From: Clostridium_AM sp900759715
GTDB lineage: Bacteria; Bacillota; Clostridia; Clostridiales; Clostridiaceae
Length of the DNA stretch: 64,000 nt
Direction: 5' to 3'
NCBI GenBank assembly: GCA_900759715.1
Contig: CAAEXF010000141.1
Coordinates: 1 to 64,000, forward strand
The notes beneath the pieces were generated by a model. That model made no database searches, was not told the DNA's origin, and worked only from the letters and a program-made list of their open reading frames with translations. Every line of letters begins with the position of its first letter. Within the stretch, counting starts at the first letter, position 1. The position numbers and the translations under genes were made by a program. Below, one piece after another: positions 14,528 to 23,432 of the stretch.

Positions 14528-17500
14528 ATGTATTTAAAATCTATAGAGATAAGGGGTTTTAAATCCTTTGCAGATAAAACTGAACTAATGTTTAAAGATG
14601 GAGTTACGGCTATTGTAGGACCAAATGGTAGTGGTAAAAGTAATATTTCTGATGCAGTAAGGTGGGTTCTTGGAGAACAAAGCGTAAAAAGTCTTAGAGG
14701 CGGCAAGATGGAGGATGTTATTTTTGCAGGAACTCAATTTAGAAAGTCTGTAGGACTTTGTCAGGTTTCTCTCACATTAGACAATGAGGATAGAAGTCTA
14801 GCACTTGATTATACGGACGTTACTATATCTAGAAGGCTTTATCGTTCCGGAGAAAGTGAGTATTACATTAATAATACTCAATGTAGATTAAAGGATATTA
14901 ATGAACTTTTTATGGACACTGGAATAGGTAAGGAAGGATATTCAATAATAGGTCAGGGTAAAATTGAAGCTGTATTAAGTGGAAGACCTGAGGAAAGAAG
15001 AAGTCTTTTAGAGGAAGCTGCAGGAATAGTTAAGTTTAAGTCCAGAAAGGAAGAAGCAGAAAAAAAACTAGAAAATACAGAAAGTAATCTTGTTAGAATA
15101 GATGATATTCTAGGTACTTATGAGGAAAGATTAGAACCTTTACGTATAGAAAATGAAAAGGCTAAAAATTTTATAAAGTTATCGGAAGAACTCAAAAATA
15201 AGGAAGTAAATATAATTGTTCACTCAATAGGAAAGGTTCAAGAAAAGATAAATTCTGCTGAAGATTCCATCAATGGAATGAATACAAGTACAGAAGAATT
15301 AAGTATAAAACTTACTGAATCTAAAAATATGATTAACAGCTGGAATCAAAAGCTTGAGGCTATAGACCTAAAGAATTCAAATGATAAAAAACAATATTAT
15401 GATAACAAGTCAAAAAAGCAAGAGGTAGAGTCAGAAACAAATTTACTAGGTGAGAGGTTAGAAAATCTATATAACTATATACAAAAAAGCTCAAAGGAAA
15501 TTAACGAAATCGAGAATAAATTAGCTAATATAATATCTGATAAGGGTATTCAAGATAAAGAACTAAGTATTTTAAGAAATAATCAAGAAGATATAAATAA
15601 ACAGATATATAAATACGAAGAAGATATAGCCTTAATAGATGCTTCTATTTCAGATAAAACCAGCCTGGTAAAGAGGTTAAAAGATGACCAGATAGAATAC
15701 CTTAGGAATATATCAAACTTAAAAAATAATGTTTTAATGCTAAAAAATGATATTGATATGCTTACAGAAAAAGCTCTAGATATAAAAAATTCTTGTGAGA
15801 GCTATTTGCATTCAATTAAGATCAATACAAAAACTAAAGAGGTGCTTTTAGAACAGATTGAAAAGATAAAACAAAAAATAGATTCTTTACAAGAGAACAT
15901 AAAAATTAATTCAGGACAGATATCTAAATTGAATTCTGCATTATCTGGCAAAGAAAAAGAACTTAAAGAATTAAATAATATCCATAGTAGATTGGAAGCT
16001 AATCATAATATGCTTGTAAATTTAGATAAGCAATATGAAGGATACAATAGATCAGTAAAAACATTGATGGGAGATGTAAACAAAGGTAAGGTATCTGTAG
16101 GAAAAGATAGTTGTTTTGTTTTAGGTGAAGTAATAAGTGTAAAAAAAGAACTTGAAGTAGCTGTGGAAATAGCGCTAGGTGGGGCAATATCTGATATAAT
16201 AACCCAAAATGAAGAAATAGCAAAAAGTCTTATAAAGTATCTAAAGGAAAATAAGATTGGTAGAGCTACTTTTTTACCGCTTACTATTGTTAGAGGTAAA
16301 AAGGCATCTATAACAAACGCTATACAGAACACAGAGGGATACATAGGAATTGCTAGTGAACTAATAAGTTATGACAAAGCCTTTACAAATGCAATAGAGT
16401 ATATACTTGGTAGAACTATAATATGTAGTAATATGGACAGTGCGCTTCATATAGCGAAAATAAGTAATTATAGTTTTAAGATAGTTACTCTATCTGGGGA
16501 AGTTGTTAATCCTGGTGGTTCAATGACAGGAGGAAGTTTATATAGTAAAAATGCAAATATAATTGGTAGAAAGAGAGAAATAGAAGATATTAAGTTAAAA
16601 GTAAGGGATACTGGGGAAAAAATCATTGCTTTAAGTTCTCAAATACAAAACTATAGAAACAATATTAAAGCTTTAGATGAGGAAAATTTAAATTTAAAGG
16701 ATCAGACTTACTTTGAAAATATAGAAGTTACTAAATTAAAAGGAAAAATTAATGCTGTTGATAACGAAAGTAGCAAACTAAAAGAAAATTTGGTAGTATC
16801 TAATAGAGAAATAGAACTGCTAGATGAAAAACTAAAGGAAAACGTAGAAGAACTATCTGTAAAAGAAAAAGAATTAGAGATTGCAACTAATAATCAAGTT
16901 GAGAATGATAAATTAATTGCTGAGATTGAGGAAGAACTAAAGGATAAGGTTAAAGAAATCGATAGTTCTAAGGAAAGTCTTACACATTTAAAAATAAAAA
17001 AAGCTCAGATAGATGAAAGTGTTTCAAATAAAGCAATAATATTAGATAAATTATTATTGGATATAACTGAGCTAAATCAAAAAAAGAGACTTATAGAAGA
17101 TGAAAATAAAAAGTCGGAAGAGAGTATAAATAGGTGCAAAAGCCAAATTGAACACAATAAAGAAGCAGTAAAAAATATTGAAAATTACATTTTAGAGTTA
17201 GAGGAAAAAATTAAAGAGCAGGATATAGAGATTATAAGAATTAAAGAAAAGATTAAATTAGATACTGATAATATGGAAAGTTTAAGTTTAGTTATTAACA
17301 AGAAAGAAGATGAATTACATAAGGCGCAGCTTTTCCTTACAAAGCTAACAGCTGAAAAGGAATCCTTGTATTCAAAACTAAATGATGAACTTGAAATTAC
17401 TTATGCAGAAGCTCTAGAATACAAAAAAGAGATAGAAAATATGGAAGAATTTAAAAAAGAAATTACTGCCTTGAAAAATAGTATATCAGCTTTAGGTACA

Positions 17501-18094
17501 GTTAACGTAGGAGCTATTGATGAATATAGAGAGTTAACTGAAAAAGTAAATTTCATGACTACTCAAAGAGAGGACTTAATAAGAGCTAAGGAAGAACTTG
17601 CTGGAGTAATAAGTGAGATGACTGATAAGATGAAAGTGGTATTCAACGAGAACTTTAATAAGCTTAGAGAGAATTTTAATGAAACATTTAAGGAGCTTTT
17701 TAAAGGAGGAAGTGCAGATCTAATACTAACAGATGGAGATGAACTGACAGGTAATATTGATATAACAGTTCAACCTCCCGGAAAGAAACTCCAAAATATT
17801 AATTTGATGTCTGGTGGAGAAAAGGGACTTTCAGCTATAGCTTTACTTTTTGCTATATTAAAGATGAAACCAACTCCATTTTGTATACTAGATGAAATAG
17901 AGGCAGCATTAGATGATGCGAACGTAGCAAGATATGCAGAATTCCTAAATAAATTCTCAGAAAATATTCAGTTTATTGTAATTACCCATAGAAAAGGAAC
18001 AATGGAAGCAAGTGATGCGCTATACGGAGTTACTATGGAGGAAAAAGGTATATCGAAGATAGTTTCCGTGGATCTAAGCAAAGAAGCATCTTAA
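14528..18094 (+). CDS. smc: Chromosome segregation protein SMC
   Basis: SMC is the ATPase of the bacterial condensin with ScpA and ScpB. The head has Walker A GPNGSGKSN (residues 31-39) at the N-terminus, with the ABC signature LMSGGEKGLSAIALLF (near 1091) and Walker B FCILDEIEAALDD (near 1120) at the C-terminus. Between them run two long coiled coils and a hinge (about 500-680, with a GGSMTGGSLY segment). Length (1188 aa) is standard. The start ATG 14528 follows AAGGAGTG, which overlaps the end of the microprotein gene. Confidence 0.98.
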   Translation: MYLKSIEIRGFKSFADKTELMFKDGVTAIVGPNGSGKSNISDAVRWVLGEQSVKSLRGGKMEDVIFAGTQFRKSVGLCQVSLTLDNEDRSLALDYTDVTISRRLYRSGESEYYINNTQCRLKDINELFMDTGIGKEGYSIIGQGKIEAVLSGRPEERRSLLEEAAGIVKFKSRKEEAEKKLENTESNLVRIDDILGTYEERLEPLRIENEKAKNFIKLSEELKNKEVNIIVHSIGKVQEKINSAEDSINGMNTSTEELSIKLTESKNMINSWNQKLEAIDLKNSNDKKQYYDNKSKKQEVESETNLLGERLENLYNYIQKSSKEINEIENKLANIISDKGIQDKELSILRNNQEDINKQIYKYEEDIALIDASISDKTSLVKRLKDDQIEYLRNISNLKNNVLMLKNDIDMLTEKALDIKNSCESYLHSIKINTKTKEVLLEQIEKIKQKIDSLQENIKINSGQISKLNSALSGKEKELKELNNIHSRLEANHNMLVNLDKQYEGYNRSVKTLMGDVNKGKVSVGKDSCFVLGEVISVKKELEVAVEIALGGAISDIITQNEEIAKSLIKYLKENKIGRATFLPLTIVRGKKASITNAIQNTEGYIGIASELISYDKAFTNAIEYILGRTIICSNMDSALHIAKISNYSFKIVTLSGEVVNPGGSMTGGSLYSKNANIIGRKREIEDIKLKVRDTGEKIIALSSQIQNYRNNIKALDEENLNLKDQTYFENIEVTKLKGKINAVDNESSKLKENLVVSNREIELLDEKLKENVEELSVKEKELEIATNNQVENDKLIAEIEEELKDKVKEIDSSKESLTHLKIKKAQIDESVSNKAIILDKLLLDITELNQKKRLIEDENKKSEESINRCKSQIEHNKEAVKNIENYILELEEKIKEQDIEIIRIKEKIKLDTDNMESLSLVINKKEDELHKAQLFLTKLTAEKESLYSKLNDELEITYAEALEYKKEIENMEEFKKEITALKNSISALGTVNVGAIDEYRELTEKVNFMTTQREDLIRAKEELAGVISEMTDKMKVVFNENFNKLRENFNETFKELFKGGSADLILTDGDELTGNIDITVQPPGKKLQNINLMSGGEKGLSAIALLFAILKMKPTPFCILDEIEAALDDANVARYAEFLNKFSENIQFIVITHRKGTMEASDALYGVTMEEKGISKIVSVDLSKEAS

Positions 18095-18116
18095 AATAAA
18101 ATTACGGCGTAATTTT

Positions 18117-18309
18117 TTAGAGGACAATTGACAGAGGACAGAGGACAGTGAAGGTAAGTTTTCTTCCTTACGTCAGAAAACTATTATATTTTTAAGCTCG
18201 TTTCGCTAATGCGAAACATCGATTCATAGTATAAATTTAAAATTTTTCGCAGCACAGCGGAGAAAAATCTTCCTTCATTGTCCTCTCTCAATTGTTCTCT
18301 GTCCTCTAA
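18117..18309. repeat. Long palindromic intergenic repeat (GAGGACAATTGACAG family)
   Basis: The left end TTAGAGGACAATTGACAG and right end (CTCAATTGTTCTCTGTCC, CTCTAA) are imperfect inverted copies; inside are a repeated AGGACAG unit and a TTTCGC/GCGAAA hairpin. A shorter relative lies at 57366-57430. It fills the 293-nt gap between smc and ftsY, and short palindromes flank it (about 18098-18116 and 18308-18331). No coding potential is visible. Confidence 0.7.
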
Positions 18310-18387
18310 ATTTTGCGTTACAAAATTTTAAAATTATGAACTTAAGTAAAATATTTATACAATAGTTATAACTTAGGAGGAGTAAAA

Positions 18388-19299
18388 ATGTTTGGTGGAT
18401 TTTTTGAAAAATTAAAAGATGGTCTCTCAAAGACAAAAAATAATCTCACAGAAAAGATAACTGACATGCTAAGTGGGGCTATGACCATAGACGAAGACTT
18501 ATATGAAGAATTAGAGGAGATACTTATTACAGCAGATATAGGTGTTGAAACAAGTCTTCATATTATAGAAAAACTAAAAGAAAAAATAAGAGAAAATAAA
18601 GTTAAAGACCCGGCTCTTGTTAAAGATTACCTAAAGGAAGTCATTATAGATATACTAGGAGAAGAAAATGGAACTATAAGACCAGATAAGACTCCAGCAG
18701 TTGTTCTTGTTATTGGGGTAAATGGCGTTGGCAAAACTACTTCTATTGGAAAGATATCTTCAAAACTAAAAGATAGTGGATATAAAGTATTAATGGCAGC
18801 AGCAGATACATTTAGAGCTGCCGCTATAGATCAACTTGAAGTTTGGAGTAAAAGGGCAGGCGTGGATATTATAAAGCACCAAGAAGGCTCAGACCCTGCA
18901 GCAGTGGTTTTTGATGCAGTACAGGCGGCTAAAGCAAGAAAAACCGATGTACTTATTTGTGATACAGCTGGAAGATTACACAACAAGAAAAATCTTATGG
19001 ATGAACTTGGGAAAATAAATAGAATAATTGACAGAGAGTTTGGTGAAGCTGATAAGCAAACTCTATTAGTATTAGATGCCACAACTGGTCAAAATGCAGT
19101 TCAACAAGCAAGACAGTTTATGGAGGTATGTCCTATTGATGGAATAGTTCTTACAAAGCTTGATGGAACAGCAAAAGGTGGAATTGTAATATCCATAAAG
19201 CACAGTTTAAATATACCTGTTAAATTAGTAGGTGTAGGTGAAAGTATAGAGGATTTACAAGAATTCAATCCAAAGGAATTTGCCGAAGCTTTATTCTAG
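18388..19299 (+). CDS. ftsY: Signal recognition particle receptor FtsY
   Basis: FtsY is the membrane-associated SRP receptor GTPase that docks Ffh-ribosome complexes at the translocon. The 303-aa protein consists almost only of the NG domain: P-loop GVNGVGKTTS (about residue 111), DTAGRLHNKKNLM and the TKLDGTAKGG motif. The long acidic A domain of enterobacterial FtsY is absent, as is usual in Firmicutes. AGGAGGAG precedes the ATG. ylxM-ffh follows with its own promoter. Confidence 0.97.
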   Translation: MFGGFFEKLKDGLSKTKNNLTEKITDMLSGAMTIDEDLYEELEEILITADIGVETSLHIIEKLKEKIRENKVKDPALVKDYLKEVIIDILGEENGTIRPDKTPAVVLVIGVNGVGKTTSIGKISSKLKDSGYKVLMAAADTFRAAAIDQLEVWSKRAGVDIIKHQEGSDPAAVVFDAVQAAKARKTDVLICDTAGRLHNKKNLMDELGKINRIIDREFGEADKQTLLVLDATTGQNAVQQARQFMEVCPIDGIVLTKLDGTAKGGIVISIKHSLNIPVKLVGVGESIEDLQEFNPKEFAEALF

Positions 19300-19355
19300 A
19301 CTAAAAAGTTGTAACACTGTATTTAAAATATTTTTAATGTGTTAAGTAAAATTAC

Positions 19356-19384
19356 TTGACAGTATTTATAATCTTTGATATTAT
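19356..19384 (+). promoter_or_regulatory. Strong promoter of ylxM-ffh
   Basis: Consensus -35 TTGACA (19356-19361), a 17-nt spacer and TATTAT (19379-19384) with an extended TGn. The predicted leader of about 75 nt contains two hairpins (AAAACATT/ATGTTTT near 19399 and 19438-19456). Confidence 0.75.
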
Positions 19385-19427
19385 ATAATTCGTTGAGTAA
19401 AACATTAAATGTTTTAATAAATTTAAA

Positions 19428-19465
19428 GGAGTGAGAGTGCAATTTATATAATTGCATAGTGCTTC
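19428..19465 (+). promoter_or_regulatory. Split ribosome-binding region of ylxM with intervening hairpin
   Basis: The only good Shine-Dalgarno, GGAGTG (19428-19433), lies 32 nt before the ATG. Between them is a hairpin TGCAATT-TATAT-AATTGCA (19438-19456). Folding it out leaves about 13 nt. A tiny uORF (GTG at 19437, four codons, TAA) overlaps the hairpin. Confidence 0.6.
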
Positions 19466-19807
19466 ATGGAAGAAAGAATTCAACTCTCTATACTATTAGA
19501 TTTGTATGGCGAGCTTTTAACAGAGAAACAAAAATATATAATGGAACTGTATTATAATGATGACTTATCTTTAGCTGAGATATCTGAAATAACAAATACC
19601 AGCAGACAGGCAGTACATGATATCATTAAAAGATGTCATAAGCTTTTATTACAGTATGAGGAAAAGCTGGAATTGATGAAACAAAAGCTAAAAATGGAAG
19701 AGGTTAAGGTATTTCTTTTAAATTCAATAGATTTATTAAATGCAAAAAACAGTGAGAATTCTAAAGTATTAGATGAAATGAAAAAATATATAATTGATAA
19801 TATTTAG
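19466..19807 (+). CDS. ylxM: SRP-associated DNA-binding-like protein YlxM (UPF0122)
   Basis: YlxM is a small helix-turn-helix protein almost always encoded before ffh, and has been linked to SRP RNA and GTPase control in Gram-positive bacteria. The N-terminus ERIQLSILLDLYGELLTEKQ and the HTH segment DLSLAEISEITNTSRQAVHD match the family; a coiled C-terminal helix follows. The ATG at 19466 is the first in-frame start after a TAG, and fits the family's N-terminus despite the remote Shine-Dalgarno. ffh starts 10 nt downstream. Confidence 0.93.
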   Translation: MEERIQLSILLDLYGELLTEKQKYIMELYYNDDLSLAEISEITNTSRQAVHDIIKRCHKLLLQYEEKLELMKQKLKMEEVKVFLLNSIDLLNAKNSENSKVLDEMKKYIIDNI

Positions 19808-19817
19808 GAGGAATAGC

Positions 19818-21167
19818 ATGGCTTTTGAAGGGTTGGCTTCTAAGCTTCAGGAAACCTTAAAAAAACTTAGAGGCAAAGGTAAGCTTTCTGAAAAAGATAT
19901 AAAAGACGCTATGCGAGAAGTAAAACTAGCACTTCTAGAAGCGGACGTTAATTATAAGGTTGTTAAAGACTTTATAAAAAGTGTAAGCGAAAAGTGCCTT
20001 GGAGAAGAAGTTCTCCAAAGTTTGACTCCAGGTCAACATGTTATAAAAATAGTTAATGAAGAGCTTAAAGAGTTAATGGGAAGTAGTGAAAGCGGTATCC
20101 AGTTTTCTTCAAGCGGAACAACTATAATAATGTTAGTTGGGCTTCAAGGTGCAGGTAAAACTACTATGGCAGGAAAACTTGCTCTTCAACTTAGAAAGAA
20201 AAATAAAAAGCCACTTCTCGTAGCTTGTGATATATATAGACCTGCAGCTATAAAGCAGCTTCAGGTAGTAGGAAAACAAATAGATGTGCCAGTATTTACT
20301 ATGGGAGATAAAGTTACTCCAGTAGATATATCAAAAGGTGCATTAGAATATGCGAAAAATAATAGCTTAAATGTTGTTATAATAGATACAGCAGGTAGAC
20401 TTCATATAGATGAAGAATTAATGAATGAATTAAAAGATGTAAAAGAAAATATGAATCCTGATGAAATATTATTAGTTGTTGACTCCATGACAGGACAAGA
20501 TGCAGTAAATGTTGCTAATAGTTTTAATGAACAACTAGACCTAAGTGGCGTAATACTGACAAAGCTAGACGGAGATACAAGAGGTGGAGCTGCACTATCA
20601 ATAAAAGCTATGACTGGAAAACCTATTAAGTTTGTAGGTATTGGAGAAAAAATGAGCGATTTCGAGGTGTTTCATCCAGATAGAATGGCATCTAGAATAT
20701 TAGGGATGGGTGATGTATTATCACTTATAGAGAAAGCTCAACAGTCTATAGATGAGGAAGAAGCTAAAAAATTAGGAAATCGTATGATGAGTCAAGAATT
20801 TAATCTAGAGGATTTCCTATCTTCAATGCAGCAAATGAAAAAGTTAGGACCTTTAAATAAGTTAATTGAGATGATGCCAGGAGCAAATACTAAGGAGCTT
20901 CAAAATGTAGACCTTAGCGGAAGTGAAAAGGAATTAGCTAAAATAGAAGCTGTAATCAATTCAATGACTATAAAGGAAAGAAGAAATCCTTCTTTAGTAA
21001 GTAGTTCTCCTTCAAGAAAAAAGAGAATAGCAGCAGGCTCAGGTACTACTATACAACAAGTTAATAAGCTTCTAAAAGACTTCGAAAATATGAAGAAGAT
21101 GATGAAGCAAATGAAGGGAATGCAAAAAGGATTTAAAAAGGGTCTCTTTGGTAAAATGCCTTTCTAA
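19818..21167 (+). CDS. ffh: Signal recognition particle protein Ffh
   Basis: Ffh binds signal sequences and 4.5S/6S RNA and delivers ribosomes to FtsY. N and G domains carry the P-loop GLQGAGKTTMAGK, DTAGRLHIDEELM and TKLDGDTRGG. The C-terminal M domain is rich in methionine (FENMKKMMKQMKGMQKGF) and contains the RNA-binding SSPSRKKRIAAGSGT segment. Length is 449 aa. I use the ATG at 19818 behind TAGGAGGA; upstream in-frame codons lie inside ylxM. rpsP follows. Confidence 0.98.
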   Translation: MAFEGLASKLQETLKKLRGKGKLSEKDIKDAMREVKLALLEADVNYKVVKDFIKSVSEKCLGEEVLQSLTPGQHVIKIVNEELKELMGSSESGIQFSSSGTTIIMLVGLQGAGKTTMAGKLALQLRKKNKKPLLVACDIYRPAAIKQLQVVGKQIDVPVFTMGDKVTPVDISKGALEYAKNNSLNVVIIDTAGRLHIDEELMNELKDVKENMNPDEILLVVDSMTGQDAVNVANSFNEQLDLSGVILTKLDGDTRGGAALSIKAMTGKPIKFVGIGEKMSDFEVFHPDRMASRILGMGDVLSLIEKAQQSIDEEEAKKLGNRMMSQEFNLEDFLSSMQQMKKLGPLNKLIEMMPGANTKELQNVDLSGSEKELAKIEAVINSMTIKERRNPSLVSSSPSRKKRIAAGSGTTIQQVNKLLKDFENMKKMMKQMKGMQKGFKKGLFGKMPF

Positions 21168-21233
21168 AGGTTGAAATAAATAAGTTAATTTAAAAAAGAT
21201 AGATTTATATATCCTTAAAAGGAGGTGAAATTA

Positions 21234-21479
21234 ATGGCAGTAAAAATAAGATTAAGAAGAATGGGTGCTAAAAAAGCTCCATTTTACAGAATAGTTGTAG
21301 CAGATTCAAGATCTCCAAGAGATGGTAGATTTGTAGAAGAAATAGGTTATTACAATCCAATAACTGAACCAGCTACTATAAAAGTAGATGAAGAAAAAGC
21401 TGCAGAGTGGTTAAAGAATGGTGCTCAACCAACTGAGATCGTTAAAAAGCTTTTTGTAAGAGCTGGATTAAATAAGTAG
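21234..21479 (+). CDS. rpsP: 30S ribosomal protein S16
   Basis: S16 is an early 30S assembly protein. The 81-aa sequence AVKIRLRRMGAKKAPFYRIV is the standard N-terminus. The ATG at 21234 lies behind GGAGGTGAAA; the upstream GTG at 21225 is part of the ribosome-binding site. It is co-oriented with khpA 18 nt later, and belongs to the conserved ffh-rpsP-khpA-rimM-trmD-rplS string. Confidence 0.98.
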   Translation: MAVKIRLRRMGAKKAPFYRIVVADSRSPRDGRFVEEIGYYNPITEPATIKVDEEKAAEWLKNGAQPTEIVKKLFVRAGLNK

Positions 21480-21497
21480 TAACTGGGGGTATATTAA

Positions 21498-21725
21498 ATG
21501 AGAGAATTAGTTGAAATTATAGCTAAGTCATTAGTTGATAACCCAGAAATGGTTCAGGTTAATGAAATTGCTGGTGAGCAATCAATAATTCTTGAACTTA
21601 AAGTTGCACCAGATGATATGGGAAAAGTAATTGGAAAACAGGGAAGAATAGCTAAAGCTATAAGAACTGTTGTTAAAGCAGCAGCTATAAAAGAAAATAA
21701 AAGAGTTGTTGTTGAGATAATATAA
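21498..21725 (+). CDS. khpA: RNA-binding protein KhpA (YlqC)
   Basis: KhpA is a single KH-domain RNA-binding protein which, with KhpB, affects cell division and gene expression in several Gram-positive bacteria. The 75-aa protein has the KH GxxG loop VIGKQGRIAKAI. A GGGGGT Shine-Dalgarno precedes the ATG. A palindromic terminator follows, separating it from rimM. Confidence 0.95.
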   Translation: MRELVEIIAKSLVDNPEMVQVNEIAGEQSIILELKVAPDDMGKVIGKQGRIAKAIRTVVKAAAIKENKRVVVEII

Positions 21726-21753
21726 AGAGTTAGGTGCACCTAACTCTTTTATT
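21724..21753 (+). terminator. Palindromic terminator after khpA
   Basis: AAAGAGTTAGGTG (21724-21736) and CACCTAACTCTTT (21737-21749) are perfectly complementary. A short, impure T-tract (TATTATAT) follows. Confidence 0.75.
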
Positions 21754-21872
21754 ATATTTAGATAAATATAAATTAAAGATAACAAGCAAATATATATGTA
21801 TAATATAAATAGAAATCAGCAATATATGACTATAGTCTAAATGTGAAAGTATTAATAGTTTTAAATAAATAG

Positions 21873-22040
21873 ATTAGGAGGTTAAAGTCCTAAATGGACT
21901 TTAACGGGTAATTTTGCTAGGTAAAAGTTCTAAATGAACTTTTACGGGTAACTTGTGAGCGGAAGCGAACATCTTAAGTTACCCAGTTCCCGAAGGGAAA
22001 CGAGCAAAATTACCCAGTGTGACCACTAAAAGGAGGAAAG
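21873..22040 (+). promoter_or_regulatory. Structured leader element, copy B (rimM)
   Basis: This is the second copy of the rsmD leader. Stems: 21881-21890/21896-21905 (10 bp, loop TAAAT); outer stem GGGTAATTTTGCT (21906-21918) with 22003-22015 (13 bp, perfect); 21921-21930/21936-21945 (10 bp, loop TAAAT); GGGTAACTT (21946-21954) with AAGTTACCC (21976-21984); and TTCCC-GAA-GGGAA (21987-21999). AGTG/CACT near 22017-22026 forms a small hairpin just before the Shine-Dalgarno AGGAGG (22031-22036). The overall fold is a multibranch stem enclosing three hairpins. Confidence 0.75.
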
Positions 22041-22046
22041 AATTCT

Positions 22047-22535
22047 ATGAAACAGTTTATAACTGTTGGACAAATAATAAATACTCATGGATTGAATGGA
22101 GAATTAAAAGTATATCCTCTAACTGATGATATAAAGAGATTTAGAAAGTTGAAAAAAGTATACATAAATGAGATAGAGAGACAGGTAGTTTGGTGCAAGC
22201 TTCAAGTGGATAAGGTTATATTAAAAATTGAAGGCATAGATTCTATAGAGGATGCTGTTAAATATAAGGAGAAATATATAGAAGTATCAAGAGAAGATGC
22301 TGTTAAACTACCTGAAGGAAGATATTTTGTCACAGATATAATTGGATGCACAGTAGTAGATGAAAATGGTGTGGATTATGGGAAAATCTACGACGTAATA
22401 CATACAAAAAATAATGACGTATATTGGATAAAAGAAGGAAAAGAACTATTAATTCCCGTTTTAAAAGAGATTGTGGTTAACATAGATGTAGAAAATCAAA
22501 AAATAACAATAAAACCGGTGGAAACATGGCAGTAA
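22047..22535 (+). CDS. rimM: Ribosome maturation factor RimM
   Basis: RimM binds S19 and helps 16S rRNA processing and assembly of the 30S head. The N-terminal domain begins FITVGQIINTHGLNGELKVYP; the PRC-barrel C-terminal half contains LPEGRYFVTDIIGCTV and ends with the KELLIPVLKEIV motif. Length is 162 aa. The ATG lies 10 nt after AGGAGG, the end of the shared leader. The stop overlaps trmD by 10 nt, so the two are translationally coupled. Confidence 0.96.
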   Translation: MKQFITVGQIINTHGLNGELKVYPLTDDIKRFRKLKKVYINEIERQVVWCKLQVDKVILKIEGIDSIEDAVKYKEKYIEVSREDAVKLPEGRYFVTDIIGCTVVDENGVDYGKIYDVIHTKNNDVYWIKEGKELLIPVLKEIVVNIDVENQKITIKPVETWQ

Positions 22536-23257
22536 AAATAGATATATTAACTCTATTCCCTGAAATGTTTCAAGTATTTAACCACAGTATAATAGGTAAG
22601 GCTAAAGAAAAAGGTATTGTAGAGGTAAATGCAGTTAACATCAGAGATTACACAACTAATAAACATAAAAAAGTTGATGACTACCCTTATGGAGGAGGAG
22701 CTGGTATGGTTATGGCTTCTCAGCCTATAGTAGATTGTATAAAAGCTGTAAAGAATAATAATAAGGGTAAAGTTATTTTTTTAGGTCCAAGAGGAGTAAC
22801 TTTTAACCAGAATATGGCCAAGGAACTTGCTAAAGAAAGCGAATTGATATTTATCTGTGGACATTATGAGGGAATTGATGAAAGAACATATAAATATATA
22901 GATATGGAAATATCTTTAGGTGATTTTGTGCTTACTGGCGGAGAAATGGCATGTATACCTATAGTAGATAGTATTTGTAGAATTATACCAGGAGTTCTAT
23001 CCAGTAGTGAAAGCTATACAGAGGAATCTTTTTATAGTGGATTACTGGAATATCCACAGTATACAAGACCGGAGTGTTTTGAGGGGGAAAGTGTTCCAGA
23101 GGTTTTACTATCTGGACATCATGAAAATATAAGAAAGTGGAGACGTCTTCAATCACTTTTAATAACTAAGGAAAAAAGACCAGATTTATTTAAGAAGTTA
23201 AAGTTATCAGAGGAAGATAAAAAATTACTGTCAAAATGTCAAAATAAAGTATTATAA
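22526..23257 (+). CDS. trmD: tRNA (guanine(37)-N1)-methyltransferase TrmD
   Basis: TrmD makes m1G37 in tRNAs reading CNN codons, preventing +1 frameshifts. The SPOUT-fold N-terminus IDILTLFPEMFQVFNHSI, the DDYPYGGGAGMVM loop, FICGHYEGIDER and the trefoil-knot segment EISLGDFVLTGGE are all intact. Length is 243 aa. It is co-expressed with rimM through a 10-nt overlap; rplS has its own promoter. Confidence 0.98.
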   Translation: MAVKIDILTLFPEMFQVFNHSIIGKAKEKGIVEVNAVNIRDYTTNKHKKVDDYPYGGGAGMVMASQPIVDCIKAVKNNNKGKVIFLGPRGVTFNQNMAKELAKESELIFICGHYEGIDERTYKYIDMEISLGDFVLTGGEMACIPIVDSICRIIPGVLSSSESYTEESFYSGLLEYPQYTRPECFEGESVPEVLLSGHHENIRKWRRLQSLLITKEKRPDLFKKLKLSEEDKKLLSKCQNKVL

Positions 23258-23321
23258 TTGAACAAGTTTTTACTATTAATGTATTTTCAAAAAATTCATT
23301 GGGAAAAAATTAAATTTTATA

Positions 23322-23350
23322 TTGAAAAATAAATTCCTGTATGATAAAAT
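23322..23350 (+). promoter_or_regulatory. Promoter of rplS
   Basis: TTGAAA (23322-23327) and TAAAAT (23345-23350) with a 17-nt spacer. The predicted transcript starts near 23357, giving a ~75-nt leader. Confidence 0.65.
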
Positions 23351-23353
23351 GAA

Positions 23354-23427
23354 TTTTGTGCTACACAGGCGGTCCTCTGCTTGCTTAACAGCTGGGCAAG
23401 AACGTCGAATATTATTTAGGAGGTAAT
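23354..23427 (+). ncRNA. Candidate L19 ribosomal protein leader
   Basis: The rplS leader is markedly more GC-rich than its surroundings and can fold: CAG/CTG around GCGGTCC, and CTTGC with GCAAG (about 23380-23401). Position and appearance fit the L19 leader described for Firmicutes, an element thought to let L19 control its own synthesis. A covariance-model match has not been checked. Confidence 0.5.
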
Positions 23428-23432
23428 GCACA

